Shown here: positions 11,346 through 22,000 of the stretch, piece by piece
How the letters are laid out: every line of letters starts with the position of its first letter
Numbering within the stretch: the first letter of the stretch is position 1
Assembly (NCBI GenBank): GCA_021234155.1
Contig: JAJEKV010000006.1
Location: forward strand, 4,997,727 to 5,061,726
DNA from: Isoetes taiwanensis
Lineage: Eukaryota > Streptophyta > Lycopodiopsida > Isoetales > Isoetaceae
Direction of reading: 5' to 3'
Length of the DNA stretch: 64,000 nucleotides
Made by a program: the position numbers and the translations under genes
The notes under the pieces: model-generated
Told to the model about the DNA's origin: nothing
Databases searched by the model: none
Seen by the model: the letters and a program-made list of their open reading frames with translations, nothing else

Positions 11346-12045
11346 TGGCTAATTGTCATCGACCTGCCAGAACCTACTTTAAGCTTAATTGCAAGTACTT
11401 GGAGGATGATGAGTTCAAACTTGGGTGTAGTCGGGCTTGGTCTCGGGCCTTCTCACCTCGTAGGGGCATGTCTGGGGTTGTTGCAGCGTTGTCTGCAGTG
11501 AAGTCATTTGCAAAAGAATATGGGAGAGTCAGAGCTGCTGAAGCTAGAGGACCGCTGGACGCATTGTACCGGAATTAGAAGTACTCGCTCGTGGCCATAC
11601 TAGTGGAGTCAAAGAAAAGGAGTTATTATCTCGGATCAAGGCTATGGAAACCGTAAAAGTTCTTGAAGCCAAAGTGAAGGCGGGGTTGCGATGGTTCAAG
11701 GGACGGAGATAGATGTACCCGTTCTTTTTTATGGCCGCAAGAAGAAGGAAACTTCGCCACTTCTATAACATTCTTTGGTGTTGCCGGATGGCGCTCTTAT
11801 CTCCCGATCCGTGAATCTTAAGCGATATCTTCATCATCACTTTTCTTCATTCTTTGCACGACATCCATTGCCCTTTCGAGGAAGGACATGCAACCGGCCG
11901 TGTTGACTAAGGTCGTCGCATTGTTTCTGAAGAGCGCTACCCATATAATAAAAAAAACAGAGGTTGCTTCTTGAGTCTAATATCGTGAAGGAGAACTTAA
12001 AAGCAGCTGTGGCTCTCTTGAAAAGGGACAAATGCCCGGGACTGG

Positions 12046-12720
12046 TTGGAGGATGACATATATGATGCCTTTTGTGAGTTTCAGAGATTTAGGAGCCTTG
12101 ATAAGATTTTGAATACAGGTTGTATCTCTCTCATTCCAAAGAGCAAGAAACCCAAGACTATTTCTGATTGGCGACCTATTACATTGCTTTCCTCTTTGTA
12201 CAAGATATTTGCTAAGACATTGGTAGAAAGAGTCCGAGACATCTTGGCTGACGCTATTTCATCAACACAATCTGGCTTTCTCCCTCGTCGTTGTATTCTC
12301 AACAACGTGGCTACTGCATATAAAGGAATATATTGGGCCCGGTTACAGGGTCATAGAGCAGTATATCTTAAGCTTGATTTTGCTAAAGCTTACGATAGTG
12401 TTGATTGGGGTTTCTTGGAGAAGTGTCTTCTTGCACTTGGGTTTGGGGAGTCATTCACAAGGAATGTCATGAAGCTCCATACCTCTCCTTTTCCAGGGCG
12501 AGCCATCGGATATTTTTGTAGTGGGTAGAGGAATTCGGCAAGGTTGTCCCTTAGCACCCTTGCTTTTCACAATTGTGGCAGAAGTATTATCTTAGCTCTT
12601 CTCTGTGGCTACCCAAGATGGCGTTATTCAAGGCCTCCCAATGGACGATGGTTCTCAAGAGGTATGTAACCAATATGCCGATGACACTTTTTTGTTCCGC
12701 AGGAGTTCTTGTAGGGTGGC
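12046..12720 (+). pseudogene. LINE reverse transcriptase domain, broken
   Basis: The open part (12,046-12,528, 160 codons) carries successive RT blocks: ISLIPKSKKP, DWRPITLLSSLYKI, SGFLPRRCI and LKLDFAKAYDSVDW (the first catalytic aspartate). A frameshift leads to the next frame, where QYADDTFLF at 12,671-12,697 supplies the YADD catalytic pair. The block between them, which should include RQGCPLSPLLF, is still recognisable near 12,535-12,575 across another frame. This belongs to the RVT_1 non-LTR family. Confidence 0.85.
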
Positions 12721-12799
12721 AAAAGTGTACAGCTTTGTGGACGTTGGACAGTCCCATACCTCCCTGTATTTTGGACTATCCATGGAAGATTCTTCTGCA

Positions 12800-14286
12800 T
12801 GGAAATACCACAAAGTTGCTTGGTATCCCAGTTGGAATTCACGTCTCTGCTTCAGATGCTTGGGATGAAATCATTAGTGGGTTGCAAAAGCACTTGTTTT
12901 GGTGGAATACAGCTAAACTGTCCATGCCCGGTAGAATCACTGTGGCTAAATGTGTTCTTAGTAATACTCATGTCTACATGGCGTCTGCTCTATTAGCTCC
13001 GCAGAGGAGGAGATTGTGCGTATCGTTAGAAATTTTATTTGGGGTGGAAATGAGTTAGGAGCGGTGGTCAAGGTAGCTTGGGCGAAATGCATTAGACCTA
13101 AGGCAGCTGATGGTCTTGGTATGTTGGATTTTCACCTCCAAAGCAAGGTGATGATGTCAAAGTTCATTTGGAGGATTTTCATTGGTAAGGATGATTCTCC
13201 TGGCCTGAGGTTGTTGGTGCAGTCGATTCAGCATTGTCTCCCATTTCATAAGGCCACCATTAAGCCCCTCCTTCCTTGGGCTTTGCTTTATCATATGCAT
13301 CCGTATCCTAATGCTTCTCCCTTTCTAAAGGGGTTGCTTGTTTGCTTGGGACAATTGTCGGGTTCTTTTCCATATTAATCCCGAGGCATGTCTTGGGTTG
13401 TCCACTCCATCTTTGGTGGATTCCTTTGCAGGACACTCCAGAGAATGTGCCTCTAAGTATGGTTGTTCATCCAAAGACACAACGACGATGGGTAGCAGCT
13501 GGTATCAGCATTCTTGCAGCTTGGTATGAGTCTGGTCATCTCATGTCATGGGAAGCATTTAGAACAAAGTTCTTGTTATCTGAGATGGGGACGAGTAATC
13601 TGAATCATATTGCTTTGCATTGTTGCCCTACCGAGGATTCTGGGTCCACGATTGAGGTAGTCGTATGGGGTTGCCATCAGGATATCCAGCCAGGGCGGTT
13701 TGTGTCTTCTGTGTATAAATTGTTGTTGCATTCTGAAATCCTGCCTCCATCTAATAGGTGGCATCTTCAGGTCCCTCAGCCACAATGGAAAAGTGTTTGG
13801 ATATGGGTATGGGATAAGCTGCTTCATCCCAAAGTAGTAGTTTTGTGGTGGCAAGTGATCCATAGATGCCTCAGAGTCAACAGGTTAGTCCATAAAATGG
13901 ATAATCGGATTTCAGAGCTCTGTCCTTTATGCCAGCAAAGGGTTGAGAGTATTGAGCATTGTTTTTCTTGTGTGGCGGCCCGGCATGGTCTTGGTTGTTG
14001 ACCCTATTTGGCACGTCTCGATCTAGCCAGCAAATTTTGCTTGCTATCTATCCTGATGCTTGGCCCAAACTACGGAAACGAGCTTTTCATCTCGCATGTG
14101 GCTGGCTTTTATGGTCAATCTGGAAGAGAAGGAGGTTGTTTATCTTTAAGGGCGTAGATACTGCAGATGAGATTGTTCTTCAGTGGGCGCAAAATAAAAT
14201 TGTTATGGCTTACAATTGTTCTTCTCTTGATCAAAAGAAGAAAGTACTGATCTGGCATACTTACCTTCAGATTCATTCTTTTGCAT
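12800..14286 (+). pseudogene. LINE ORF2 C-terminal region with zinc-finger-like end
   Basis: The frames at 12,573-13,058, 13,016-13,378 and 13,342-14,001 form a relay of the post-RT region: TTKLLGIPVG, then a block of R/W-rich helices, then SVYKLLLHSEILPP and VVLWWQVIHRCLRVN. The zf-RVT-type cysteines and histidine follow (LCPLCQQRVESIEHCFSC at about 13,918-13,971). The last frame (13,959-14,288) reads ACGWLLWSIWKRRR, the usual W-rich C-terminus, and stops 110 bp before the poly(A) tail. At least three frameshifts are present. Confidence 0.75.
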
Positions 14287-14413
14287 AGGCAGGTGGTTGT
14301 GCTCAGTTGGATCAATTTGTCCACTGGGGTTATAATCCTGTCCTTGCATTTTATGTTGCTCTGGTTTTTAGTTGGTGAATAAAGCTTGTCATCCTTCAAA
14401 AAAAAAAAAAAAA

Positions 14414-15364
14414 GTGTTTCATGCATGCATCGCATGCATTTTTAGGCCGTTCATCAGGTTGGGGGATCGCTATTTATTGCAGAGTTCTTCATCGACGTTT
14501 CATCGGCACTTTCTCATCTCTCAGCAGTATCCATGGCTCCCACCCTTCCCCCCCTTAAAATTGTTATTTATATGTTCAAATTTGTTATAATTGTCGCGTG
14601 GCACGCATGACCAGTCCCTCGTTTTTTCGAGGTGTAAATGTTGTTTTTTGTTGTGTGGCACGCGTGACCAGCCCCTCGCTTTTCGAGGTTTTTTCGCTAT
14701 TGATTTTTCTGTTGGTGATGTGCAGGTCCAGGGGTGATGCGCGACTTCGGTATTCTCTGTGGAGCGTGGGTTTTTTTGTGGGAACGTTTAGCAGCCCTGC
14801 GTTGTCCAAGCCCCTTGCGGAGATTTTATCGCTAGGGTTTTCCCTCGAAAACCCGAAAGGGCGAGGTTTTTTAATCCCGACGATAAGCTCTCGGCAGGTA
14901 CACTAGCCAACATCTGTAGCACACAATTTTATTTGGGGTCCAGGTGTTCTAACTGGATATTCCCTATGTTTTTCATTTTTTGGGTAGCCTGCGATGTGCA
15001 GCTACCCACCCTATACCATTGTAGAAAAAACTGCTGAGATGAATGAAAAGCCTATCTATGGGATGTTGTTGGTTTCATGCGAGTCGCAGTGCAAAATGTG
15101 ATTTATTGTAGGTCGAAGTTTGGATTGTACTATATTGGAATGTGGAGATTCAAAATATTATTCAAAATATTGGAATGTCTCACAGGCGCTCACGATTATG
15201 CACCAATTCTATTTTCTCAAGATTTTCTGAAGGATCAGCCTATCATGATTTTGGAGGCACAAGCTCCATCAAATTCGCACCATCGAAATTCTTTTTGATC
15301 AAAATTCATTATGCTCCATCTATTTTTGTCTGGATCCATCGACTTTTTTTTATCACAGACTCAC
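14414..15364. other. Gene-free stretch with a CCC/GGG hairpin
   Basis: No gene is recognised. At 14,426-14,448 there are CATGCATGCATCGCATGCAT palindromes like those near 1310. At about 14,837-14,878 there is a hairpin (CCCTCGAAAACCC, GAAA, GGGCGAGGTTTTTTAATCC) strongly resembling the hairpin in the 3' end of the TTCTA-tailed LINEs. The downstream CCAATTGG box and tail are absent, so it is at most a fragment of that family. Confidence 0.45.
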
Positions 15365-15420
15365 AAGGGCATTTTGGGAATTTAAAAGAAACATACAGGC
15401 ATTTGAGGAATTAATGTAAA

Positions 15421-17560
15421 CTAGAAATGGAGCCCAGCGTTGCTCGGCATAGCTAGGAACTGTAAATGACTGGAGCAAATGGTTTGATGAATTCATATTC
15501 TTAAAATCACACAATTAGTATTTGACCACATTTCCACCTCCCCTTCCTTTTTCCTTTTCCTTTTACGTTTCGATGCTCTTTTTTTTCCCCTCCTTTCCTC
15601 TTTTCGATTTTTTTTATTTACCTTTTTTCTTTTTCCAATCTTCCATTTCTACTATTTTCCTTTTCCCGTTTTTATTTTTCCCTTCCATTGTCATTTTTCT
15701 GATTTTGCAATCCATTTTCTCCCATTTCTCGTTGCCCTTTCCTTTTTTCTTTTTCATCCTTTCTCCACCCCTTTTCCTTTTTCCTTTTTTGCCTTTTTCA
15801 TTCTTCTATTCCCTACTTTTCCCTTTTTTCTTTTTTTATTTTTCTCTTCTTTTTTGTTCCCCTCCCCTTCCCTTAAATTCCCTCATTCCCTTTCTTCTCC
15901 TCCTCATTTCCCTTCCCCTTTTCCTCTTATCTTTTACCCGTTTCCTTTTCTCTGCCCCATTAGAGGTAATTTGAGATCTCATTTTTGTCCCCTTAAGGGA
16001 TTTTATTCCACATCTTTTCTGTCCAATAAGAGAAGAGCTCCAATGGTATTTTATTCCAAATTATGTGGCGCCTCTAACCTTTTTGCGGTGTCATTTTTTC
16101 TACTATAACTTTTTGATCAAAACTCTTCCACTTTTGTGGCAATGGATTCGTCTCCTCAAGATCTTTCTAATGACAACCCATTGTTATATCTCTTTTGGGA
16201 TGTAAATATATAAGAAAAGAGCAAAACCATATTTTTCCCACATATGGCTTGTATTGAAATACATCATAACCATATATCACTTAAAAGATCTTTTCATTCC
16301 CTAATGCAACAAAGCTTTTTCTTGACTAGATCAAAACTTATAGGGAAAAAGCGGCAAGTGAAGTTGTTAATCTTTGCATTAATTGCGGTTTGATGTAGAG
16401 TACCATTCTTTATTTTATGGGGACAAAAGGAGATCTTTACCTCTTGTCCCTTTCCTCCCCTCCTTTGTTTGCTTTTCCCTTCCAATGGCTTTTTTTCCAT
16501 TCCTCCTTTCCTTTTTTCTCTTCCACTTTTTCCTCACCCTCCCATATCCTCCCCCTCCCTTTTTTTTTTTTTTCTTCCCTTTTTCCCCCCTTTTTTCTTC
16601 TCCTTTTTCAAGTGCCCTTTTATTTTTTTTGCCCTTTTTTCCTTTCCCTTTCCTCCTCCTTTTGTTCTTTTTCTTTTTTTTTTTCCTTTTTTTCTTCTCA
16701 CACTTTTCCTCCTTTTTTTTTCCTTCTTTTCCCCCTTTCTTCCGCTTTTTTATGTTTTCCCTTTTCCCCGCTTTCCCTCTTTTTTCTTTTCCCTTTTCCT
16801 TTGTCTTCCCCCTTTTTCTTTCCCTTTTCTTGTGTCCTTCCTTCCCCTTTCCCCATCGTTTTTCCCTTTTCCCTCCCCAATTAATGTCCCTTTTCCTCCT
16901 CCCCCCCTCTCTTCTCTCTACCCTTTTCCTCTTCCCCTTTTTTTTTTTTTCCGTTACCTTTTATTCTTGTCCTCACCTTTCTTTTTTTTCCCTTCACTTT
17001 TCCCCCTTCCTTCTTCCAGTTTTCTCTATGCCCTTTTTCCTTCCCTTCCCCTTCCCCCCTTTTTTTTCTTTTCCCTTTTCCTTTCTCTTCTCCCCTCCTT
17101 TTTCTCTTCCCCTTTTCTTGTGTCCTTTTTCTCCTTTTTCTTCTTTTCCCCACATTTTTCCTCTTCTCCCTCCCCACAGGCCTTTTCACTCCCTCCTCCT
17201 CCCCTTTCCTTCTCTCTACCCTTTTCCTCTTCCCTTTTTTCCGTACCTTTTACTTTTTGTCCTCACCTTTTCCCTTCTCCTTTTCAGAGTGCCCTTTTTC
17301 CTTCCTTTTCTCCCTTTCTTTTCCTTTCCTTTTTTCAGGCTTTTTCCCTTTTTATTTTCCCCTTTTCTTCTTTCCTTTTCCCCTGTGCCTTTTTGCCTTT
17401 CACTTTGCCCTTTTCTCCGCTCTTTTCCTTTTCCCTTTCCCTTTTCAAAGCATGGCCAATCACGGCGGTAGGAAGTCGTGCGATAAATCTCATCCTTCGA
17501 ATGCAATTAGATGATCTCAATTATACAAATTAGGGTTTGATTCATGACATACGCTAAAAC
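15421..17560 (-). mobile_element. Helitron-like insertion carrying a polypyrimidine tract
   Basis: On the minus strand the left end reads as a Helitron 3' terminus. A hairpin GCCGAGC-AAC-GCTGGGC with one mismatch (plus-strand 15,432-15,448) is followed by 7 bases and CTAG with T as the next base. Immediately left of it (15,365-15,420) lies sequence matching the foldback family at 5788-6470. Its terminal GGGAAAAACTACAAAAT reappears inverted at about 17,634-17,650, so the inserted body lies between. The other end (5' TC) could not be placed; the right boundary, between about 17,455 and 17,600, is an estimate. No Rep/helicase is present. Confidence 0.45.
15530..17455 (+). repeat. Polypyrimidine tract with degenerate long tandem units
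   Basis: The plus strand is almost purely C and T over about 430 bp (15,530-15,955), then from about 16,445 to 17,450. The interruption at 15,960-16,440 is ordinary sequence. Within the second block, long units repeat. TCTCTACCCTTTTCCTCTTCC occurs at about 16,914 and 17,212; a CCGTTACCTTTTA-type segment occurs at about 16,951 and 17,240; the TTTTC...GTGCCCTTTT pattern recurs near 16,606, 17,020 and 17,281. The period is roughly 260-300 bp. Open frames of up to 362 codons here encode only F, L, P and S and are composition artefacts. Confidence 0.8.
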
Positions 17561-17650
17561 TTTATAATATAAGATTTTTAGGATACTTGAATATTATATG
17601 TTGACCATGGTGAAAGTCATCAAAACATGATTTTGTAGTTTTTCCCTTAA

Positions 17651-18641
17651 AAATTTCCCGTATTTATATAGTCCACTCCAAGCATTGTTGTATAGATTTG
17701 GTGTCATAGGAGTATTCTCCTCATGATCTGGGCACTTATGGGAACTCAATTTACCATGGTTGAAACCATAGTCACCCTCCCCATATCCGTATCATGTCAT
17801 AACAAGATCTATACAAAAACATTTTAACAAAACAAACTCAAATATTTAACTCAACAGTCCATTAAATCTAAAATGTTAGGAACTTCACGACCCAGGTGTG
17901 TGTAGCATAAGCTATATAGAATGATTGAATGAGAACGTTATTATTTAAATAAACAATAGAAGAAGACAGCTACCAGAATACAAAAGGCATTCTGAATGAT
18001 TAAATGAAAACATCATTATTTAAATAGACAAATACAAATGGTATTTTCCAGTGAAGGTATTAGAGCTGTTAATAAGCACAAGCGTTGGGCAAAAAAGCAC
18101 AAATGTTAGGCAAAACGGAGTAGCGTATGCATGAATCTCTTCCAACTTGAGCATATATTGAAAATGAAGCTGTACATAAATTAAGTACCTCAAAATCGTG
18201 TTAATAACAGGCTCATAACGGACATGGTCATCAACGATTTTAAACATCCATATTATAAGTAACAGATCTCAGAACCTAATACAACAACAGTTTGCCTCAT
18301 CAAAATTGCTCATAAATGCATTCGCTATGCTTGTCTAGGTAATGTTGGCAAATATGGAGCCAAATATGGCTATATCTCAGGCCTTCGAGGCAAATACAAC
18401 CTGAGGTAGCATCATTATTACAATAAATGGTTTGTCCCCCGAAGATAATATCTGCAACCCATTCAACATGCACTAGAAAGTCATGTTAACCCCTTGATCA
18501 CAGAGAGCATTCTATCTTTTAATATTTCCCATATAATCTGGGTTCAGAGCATGCCATGTTTCTTCTCAATCCATGTCAAACTGGGGCAATCCTGATGAAT
18601 TTGACATCTCAAATATGCAAAAAATATCTACAACTCCTCTT
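17651..18641. other. 3' flank of the GT14 gene, nothing else recognised
   Basis: AT-rich sequence without coding similarity. It contains the presumed 3' UTR of the minus-strand glycosyltransferase; the polyadenylation site is not decidable by eye. Two related short blocks at about 17,920-18,015 (ATTCTGAATGATTAAATGA type) suggest a small duplication. Confidence 0.4.
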
Positions 18642-20706
18642 CTAAACACTACACTGGCTTGAACGGAACTTTGCAGGCGATAAAAGTTGCAAGGTTAGGT
18701 TTGCAAATCGTTTAGCACCAATACCAGGCCTGATGACAGCTGAATCTCCAATTACCAGACAAGGGTCTGCACCCCCTTCAGATGATCCTAAACACCAACC
18801 ACCTGGAGTAAAGCGCCCACTCTCACGCCCTAAAAGCTGTTTGTCTATAACATCCAAAACAGGATCTTCTCGTTCAAACTTACGGGCAAATGGAGCACAA
18901 CTTCTAGTCATGTTCTGAAAGTCCTTCATCGTTAATGCCAGCGGATGCTGTTTTGGTGGATTGTCCCAAGCTATGTAGTGAAGATCATGATTCACTGTCG
19001 TATTACGGAAGTCCCTTGTATTGCAAATTACAGTATGGAAGTATCCCTCTGGAGATGAGACAAAATTTGTGTAGTACATGAGAACTGTCCTTGGAAGGTT
19101 ATCCCAGCCCCAGATGCAAAATTCTGTAAATGCACGGGACAAAGCCACCCACGCAGACCCTGCCAAAGGAAAAGCTTATATTATTTAAAAATTCATTGCT
19201 AAAGCAACAAAAACCACCTTCTAACAGCATGTCTATCATTCTAGAAAACAGAAGGCATCGACACAGCCAAAACCAAGTCCTGACAAGAATACCAGTGAAT
19301 AACTTGAATGCATTTGGTATAGCACGCCTTTGCGTAGCCCAGAAAATATCAGTTTTTTTGTTCATGTACAGTCCTGGATCAATAATAACAGGCTTTGCTC
19401 TCTGAAACCTGGAAGTATTGAAATTTTAGCATAGGAACACGAAAAAATGAACTTTAGATACTAAACATTACAATAGGTATTTAAAAATGACAGCCATCCA
19501 ACAAAGTTTTACTTGTGTGCTTACTCCTTCCAACCAATGTCGCTGGTGTGCTCAATAAAGTTCAAGTCTCTAGGCAGAAAAGACAGCACATGAAGAAGGT
19601 CTGCATGTTAACAATTAAATCGTTATAAACTCAGCTTCAAATTTCCCATTTCTGCAACTAAGCTTCAAACATGTAAAGAAACCTCAAGCAGCCAGAAAAC
19701 TAATCCTGGCCAGGAGCATGGTTGCCACTGGGGAAATTCATGACAACTTTATATACATGAGAAGGAACAAAGAGAAACCCTTGTATCATGCAGTAAGATT
19801 GCGTATTCTATAAACATTGGATCATTCCTGAAACCCATTCTTATTGCTAGTGTGAATTTTTCTAGCAGAGAAAATTTCAACTGGTTATATTCTGATATGT
19901 CATGGCTTTTTTTCTTTTTTATGTGCTCAGATAACTTAGGAACATCTCTTTAAGATGTGCGCCCCTGGATGTAACATCATGGCAAAGGCACCGATCAAAG
20001 AGGAAACAATAACTTGGGACCAAACACTTGGAATGCTAGAAGACATGGAGCGACCAAAGAGCAAACAACAATCTGATATCATTAGAAAGAAAAACTCGGA
20101 ATAGAAAAGAAACTGATGCATCTTTACTAACTTACCATCCTGTGGAATAAGGGGATAGTCAGAAGCGCTCAAATTGATAAACCAGTCCCAATTCTCACTT
20201 TGACGAAGCAAAATTGCAGCAGCATGAAGAGTGCAAGAAACCATAGTAGGCCCTCGATATGTTACCAAATTTGCTTTGCCTACAACGTGAACATTCCCCA
20301 CTTCTATGAAAGTTGGATCTAGTCTAACATATCTTGCAAGTTCAATTCTTTCTCTGGGTGGTGCCTCAAGATCCAAATGAAGAAGATACTGGTTCCTAGG
20401 ATGGTAAAGAGCTTGGAGGACTCTCTTCATCCGTAAACCATCACCCTTAGTCCCAGAGATCAAATACGCCAATCTTGGCGGGTCTGGGAACCCAGAAGGT
20501 GGAACCTGAACTACTGTAACTTTTGAATATGTGTCTGCTGAATGTCCAAGAAAGACGTTCCAAAAGGAAGACTTCATAGAAACTCCAAAACCCAGAACCA
20601 CCACAAAAAGTAGTGTGATTGACACTAACGTTGTTGCAAGCAACGGCAATAGCCATTTTCTGTCTATAGAAGCTAAGATCAAATGTAATTGATTTATTTT
20701 TCTCAT
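18642..20706 (-). CDS. GLCAT14: GT14 family beta-glucuronosyltransferase (BC10/core-2 fold)
   Basis: Four exons join in frame: 20,706-20,136, 19,600-19,525, 19,408-19,293 and 19,159-18,642, with GT-AG introns, giving 426 residues (Arabidopsis GlcAT14 proteins are about 450). A short basic N-terminus and a membrane segment (about residues 22-41) make it a type II Golgi protein. The lumenal domain follows: PPRLAYLISGTKGD, LHLDLEAP, WDWFINLSASDYPL, DLNFIEHTSDIGWK, VIIDPGLY, GSAWVALSR, and a C-terminal PGGWCLG block. These are hallmarks of the plant branch that adds glucuronic acid to arabinogalactan-protein galactans. The ATG at 20,706 is the first in frame; a longer frame to 20,730 would need a TTG start. 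A 7-codon upstream ORF overlaps the start. The gene looks intact. The exact substrate is inferred from family. Confidence 0.85.
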
Positions 20707-20726
20707 GCTACCGTACCTTGCATCAT
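20703..20726 (-). promoter_or_regulatory. Upstream ORF overlapping the GT14 start codon
   Basis: On the minus strand ATG ATG CAA GGT ACG GTA GCA TGA begins 20 bases before the main ATG. Its TGA stop overlaps that ATG as ATGA. If this is in the mature 5' UTR, ribosomes would terminate exactly on the main start, an arrangement suited to termination-reinitiation control. Whether it is transcribed as drawn is not visible from sequence. Confidence 0.45.
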
Positions 20727-20730
20727 TCAA

Positions 20731-21690
20731 TTATTCTTCCGTATGGCAGCAGGCCCCAAAATTCCTAAAATCCGCCAGTGCAAGCTTCTAATCTGAAATC
20801 CATGACCAAAGCTTATCCAAATCCAAGAAATAGGCGGATTGCTACAGTTCATAATACACAGTAAACCAGCTGTCTTTGTGCGAGAAAGTATGGATCATAT
20901 CATAAACCGTTTGAATCTAAACTCATGCATGTGATGCCCGAAAACCAATTTGGAAAGATGATGTGGGCGATTCTTGGATTGGAAAGTGGCAGGAACAAAT
21001 TAAAATCAGAAAGATATGAATTCGTCATAGCCCAGGGGATGGTCCTTCCTTTTTCTTTGTCCAAGAATGTCCACCCGAAAGGGATCCAAAAGGGTTTAGG
21101 ATCGATCGGAAGGGCGGGACGAGCAGAATCCAAAGGAAAAGGTATGGGGGGCAAAAGAAACTCCGGCGGGCCAGATTTGGGCGATGAAAACCGCCATCGC
21201 TCCTTAACCAAATCTCAACCGGAAACAAATAAAGAATACTACACCATACCAAACCATTCTTCTTCCGAACCTCCGTTAAGCCTCATCTCTCATCGCAGCC
21301 ATCAGACTGCCAAAATCTGACGTCCGTACTCGTTCCACGTGCCGTCTATCTGTTGGCCAATGCCACGTCAAGGTACTTTTGCTGACGTGTGCGGTGCTTT
21401 AAAGTATTTATGTGTTTTAACGGCTCTGATCGACGTGGGGTTAAATAAAATCAAAATACCTAGGGTTCGACCCAATATGAATAGGGCCTGAATGGAGCAC
21501 GTTCTCATCCTTTAGATCCACCACTTCTGCCTAGAAATAAGACAATAGAAGGTGAGCGCTAGAAGCAAGAAGCATGCCCTGGTGGATGCCACGTGTCCTT
21601 TCTCAGTCGTGTGGGCTGGAAAATGGGACCCGCTTCGAGCTGCCGCCGATCTCCCTGTTGTTGCTAGAATGAGATCCTCATTGCCAATTC
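20731..21690. other. 5' UTR and promoter region of the GT14 gene
   Basis: A G/C-richer island at about 21,040-21,320 probably holds the 5' UTR and core promoter of the minus-strand gene. A leader intron is possible but not proven. The remainder up to 21,690 has no recognised gene. Confidence 0.35.
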
Positions 21691-21693
21691 TCT

Positions 21694-21880
21694 TATACGT
21701 CAAGGTAAGTGGATCACCGTTCTTGCAGATTCTTTGATCATTCTTGTCAAGAATGACAACTTGCCTCAAGAAACTTGTAGAATCCGATATACTTTAGATT
21801 CTTTGATCATTCTTGTCAAGAATGACAACTTGCCTCAAGAAACTTGTAGAATCCGATATACTTTACCTTGACGTAAAAAT
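21694..21880 (+). repeat. 68-bp tandem duplication bounded by an inverted ACGTCAAGGTAA
   Basis: A unit of about 68 bp (GATTCTTTGATCATTCTTGT ... ACTTGTAGAATCCGATATAC) occurs twice in tandem from about 21,730 to 21,865 without obvious mismatch. Each unit contains CATTCTTG-T-CAAGAATG, a perfect 8-bp-arm palindrome. The pair is bracketed by TACGTCAAGGTAA (about 21,695) and its inverse TTACCTTGACGTA (about 21,863), so the whole behaves like a small foldback element. Confidence 0.75.
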
Positions 21881-21900
21881 ACTATCTATCTCCGTGTAAT

Positions 21901-22000
21901 AGAAAGGCATAAGGCATTCTTGTTAGCCCCCTGACCTACAGAATCCAGTCAGATTCTACATGTCAGAGGGGGGCCTGGCAAGAATGCCTTTTCCCTTTCC
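21901..22000. ncRNA. Candidate microRNA-precursor-like hairpin
   Basis: A single 100-nt fold is visible. AAGGCATTCTTG (21,911-21,922) pairs perfectly with CAAGAATGCCTT (21,979-21,990). The stem extends outward through AGAAAGG and CCTTTCC with small bulges, and inward through CCCCCTGAC and GTCAGAGGGGG. AGAATC and GATTCT close a 6-base loop. Length and pairing suit a plant pre-miRNA, and the transcribed strand cannot be told. I do not match either arm to a known miRNA family. The neighbouring 68-bp repeats also contain CATTCTTG palindromes, so a MITE-derived hairpin is the main alternative. Confidence 0.35.

Larger units (their letters stand above)
8940..14413 (+). mobile_element. Long, decayed poly(A) LINE
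   Basis: The parts run in LINE order: an ORF1-like region (about 9060-10,240), an AP-endonuclease (10,625-11,345), reverse transcriptase (12,046-12,720), a zf-RVT-like C-terminus (13,700-14,290), an AATAAA signal at 14,378 and a 16-A tail at 14,398-14,413. Many frameshifts and stops break both ORFs, so the copy is dead. The 5' boundary is approximate because no target duplication was found around the tail and the 5' flank. Relatives in the window are the ORF1 fragment at 833-1205 and the scrambled copy at 24,060-25,160. Confidence 0.85.

Noticed and set aside
15854-16108. Frame running from the pyrimidine tract into 15,960-16,100
   Set aside because: The ordinary-sequence part is too short and has no family likeness; the rest is low complexity.
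16383-17533. Open frames of 354 and 362 codons
   Set aside because: They encode almost only F, L, P and S from a polypyrimidine strand; several overlapping frames are equally open, so openness is a composition effect.
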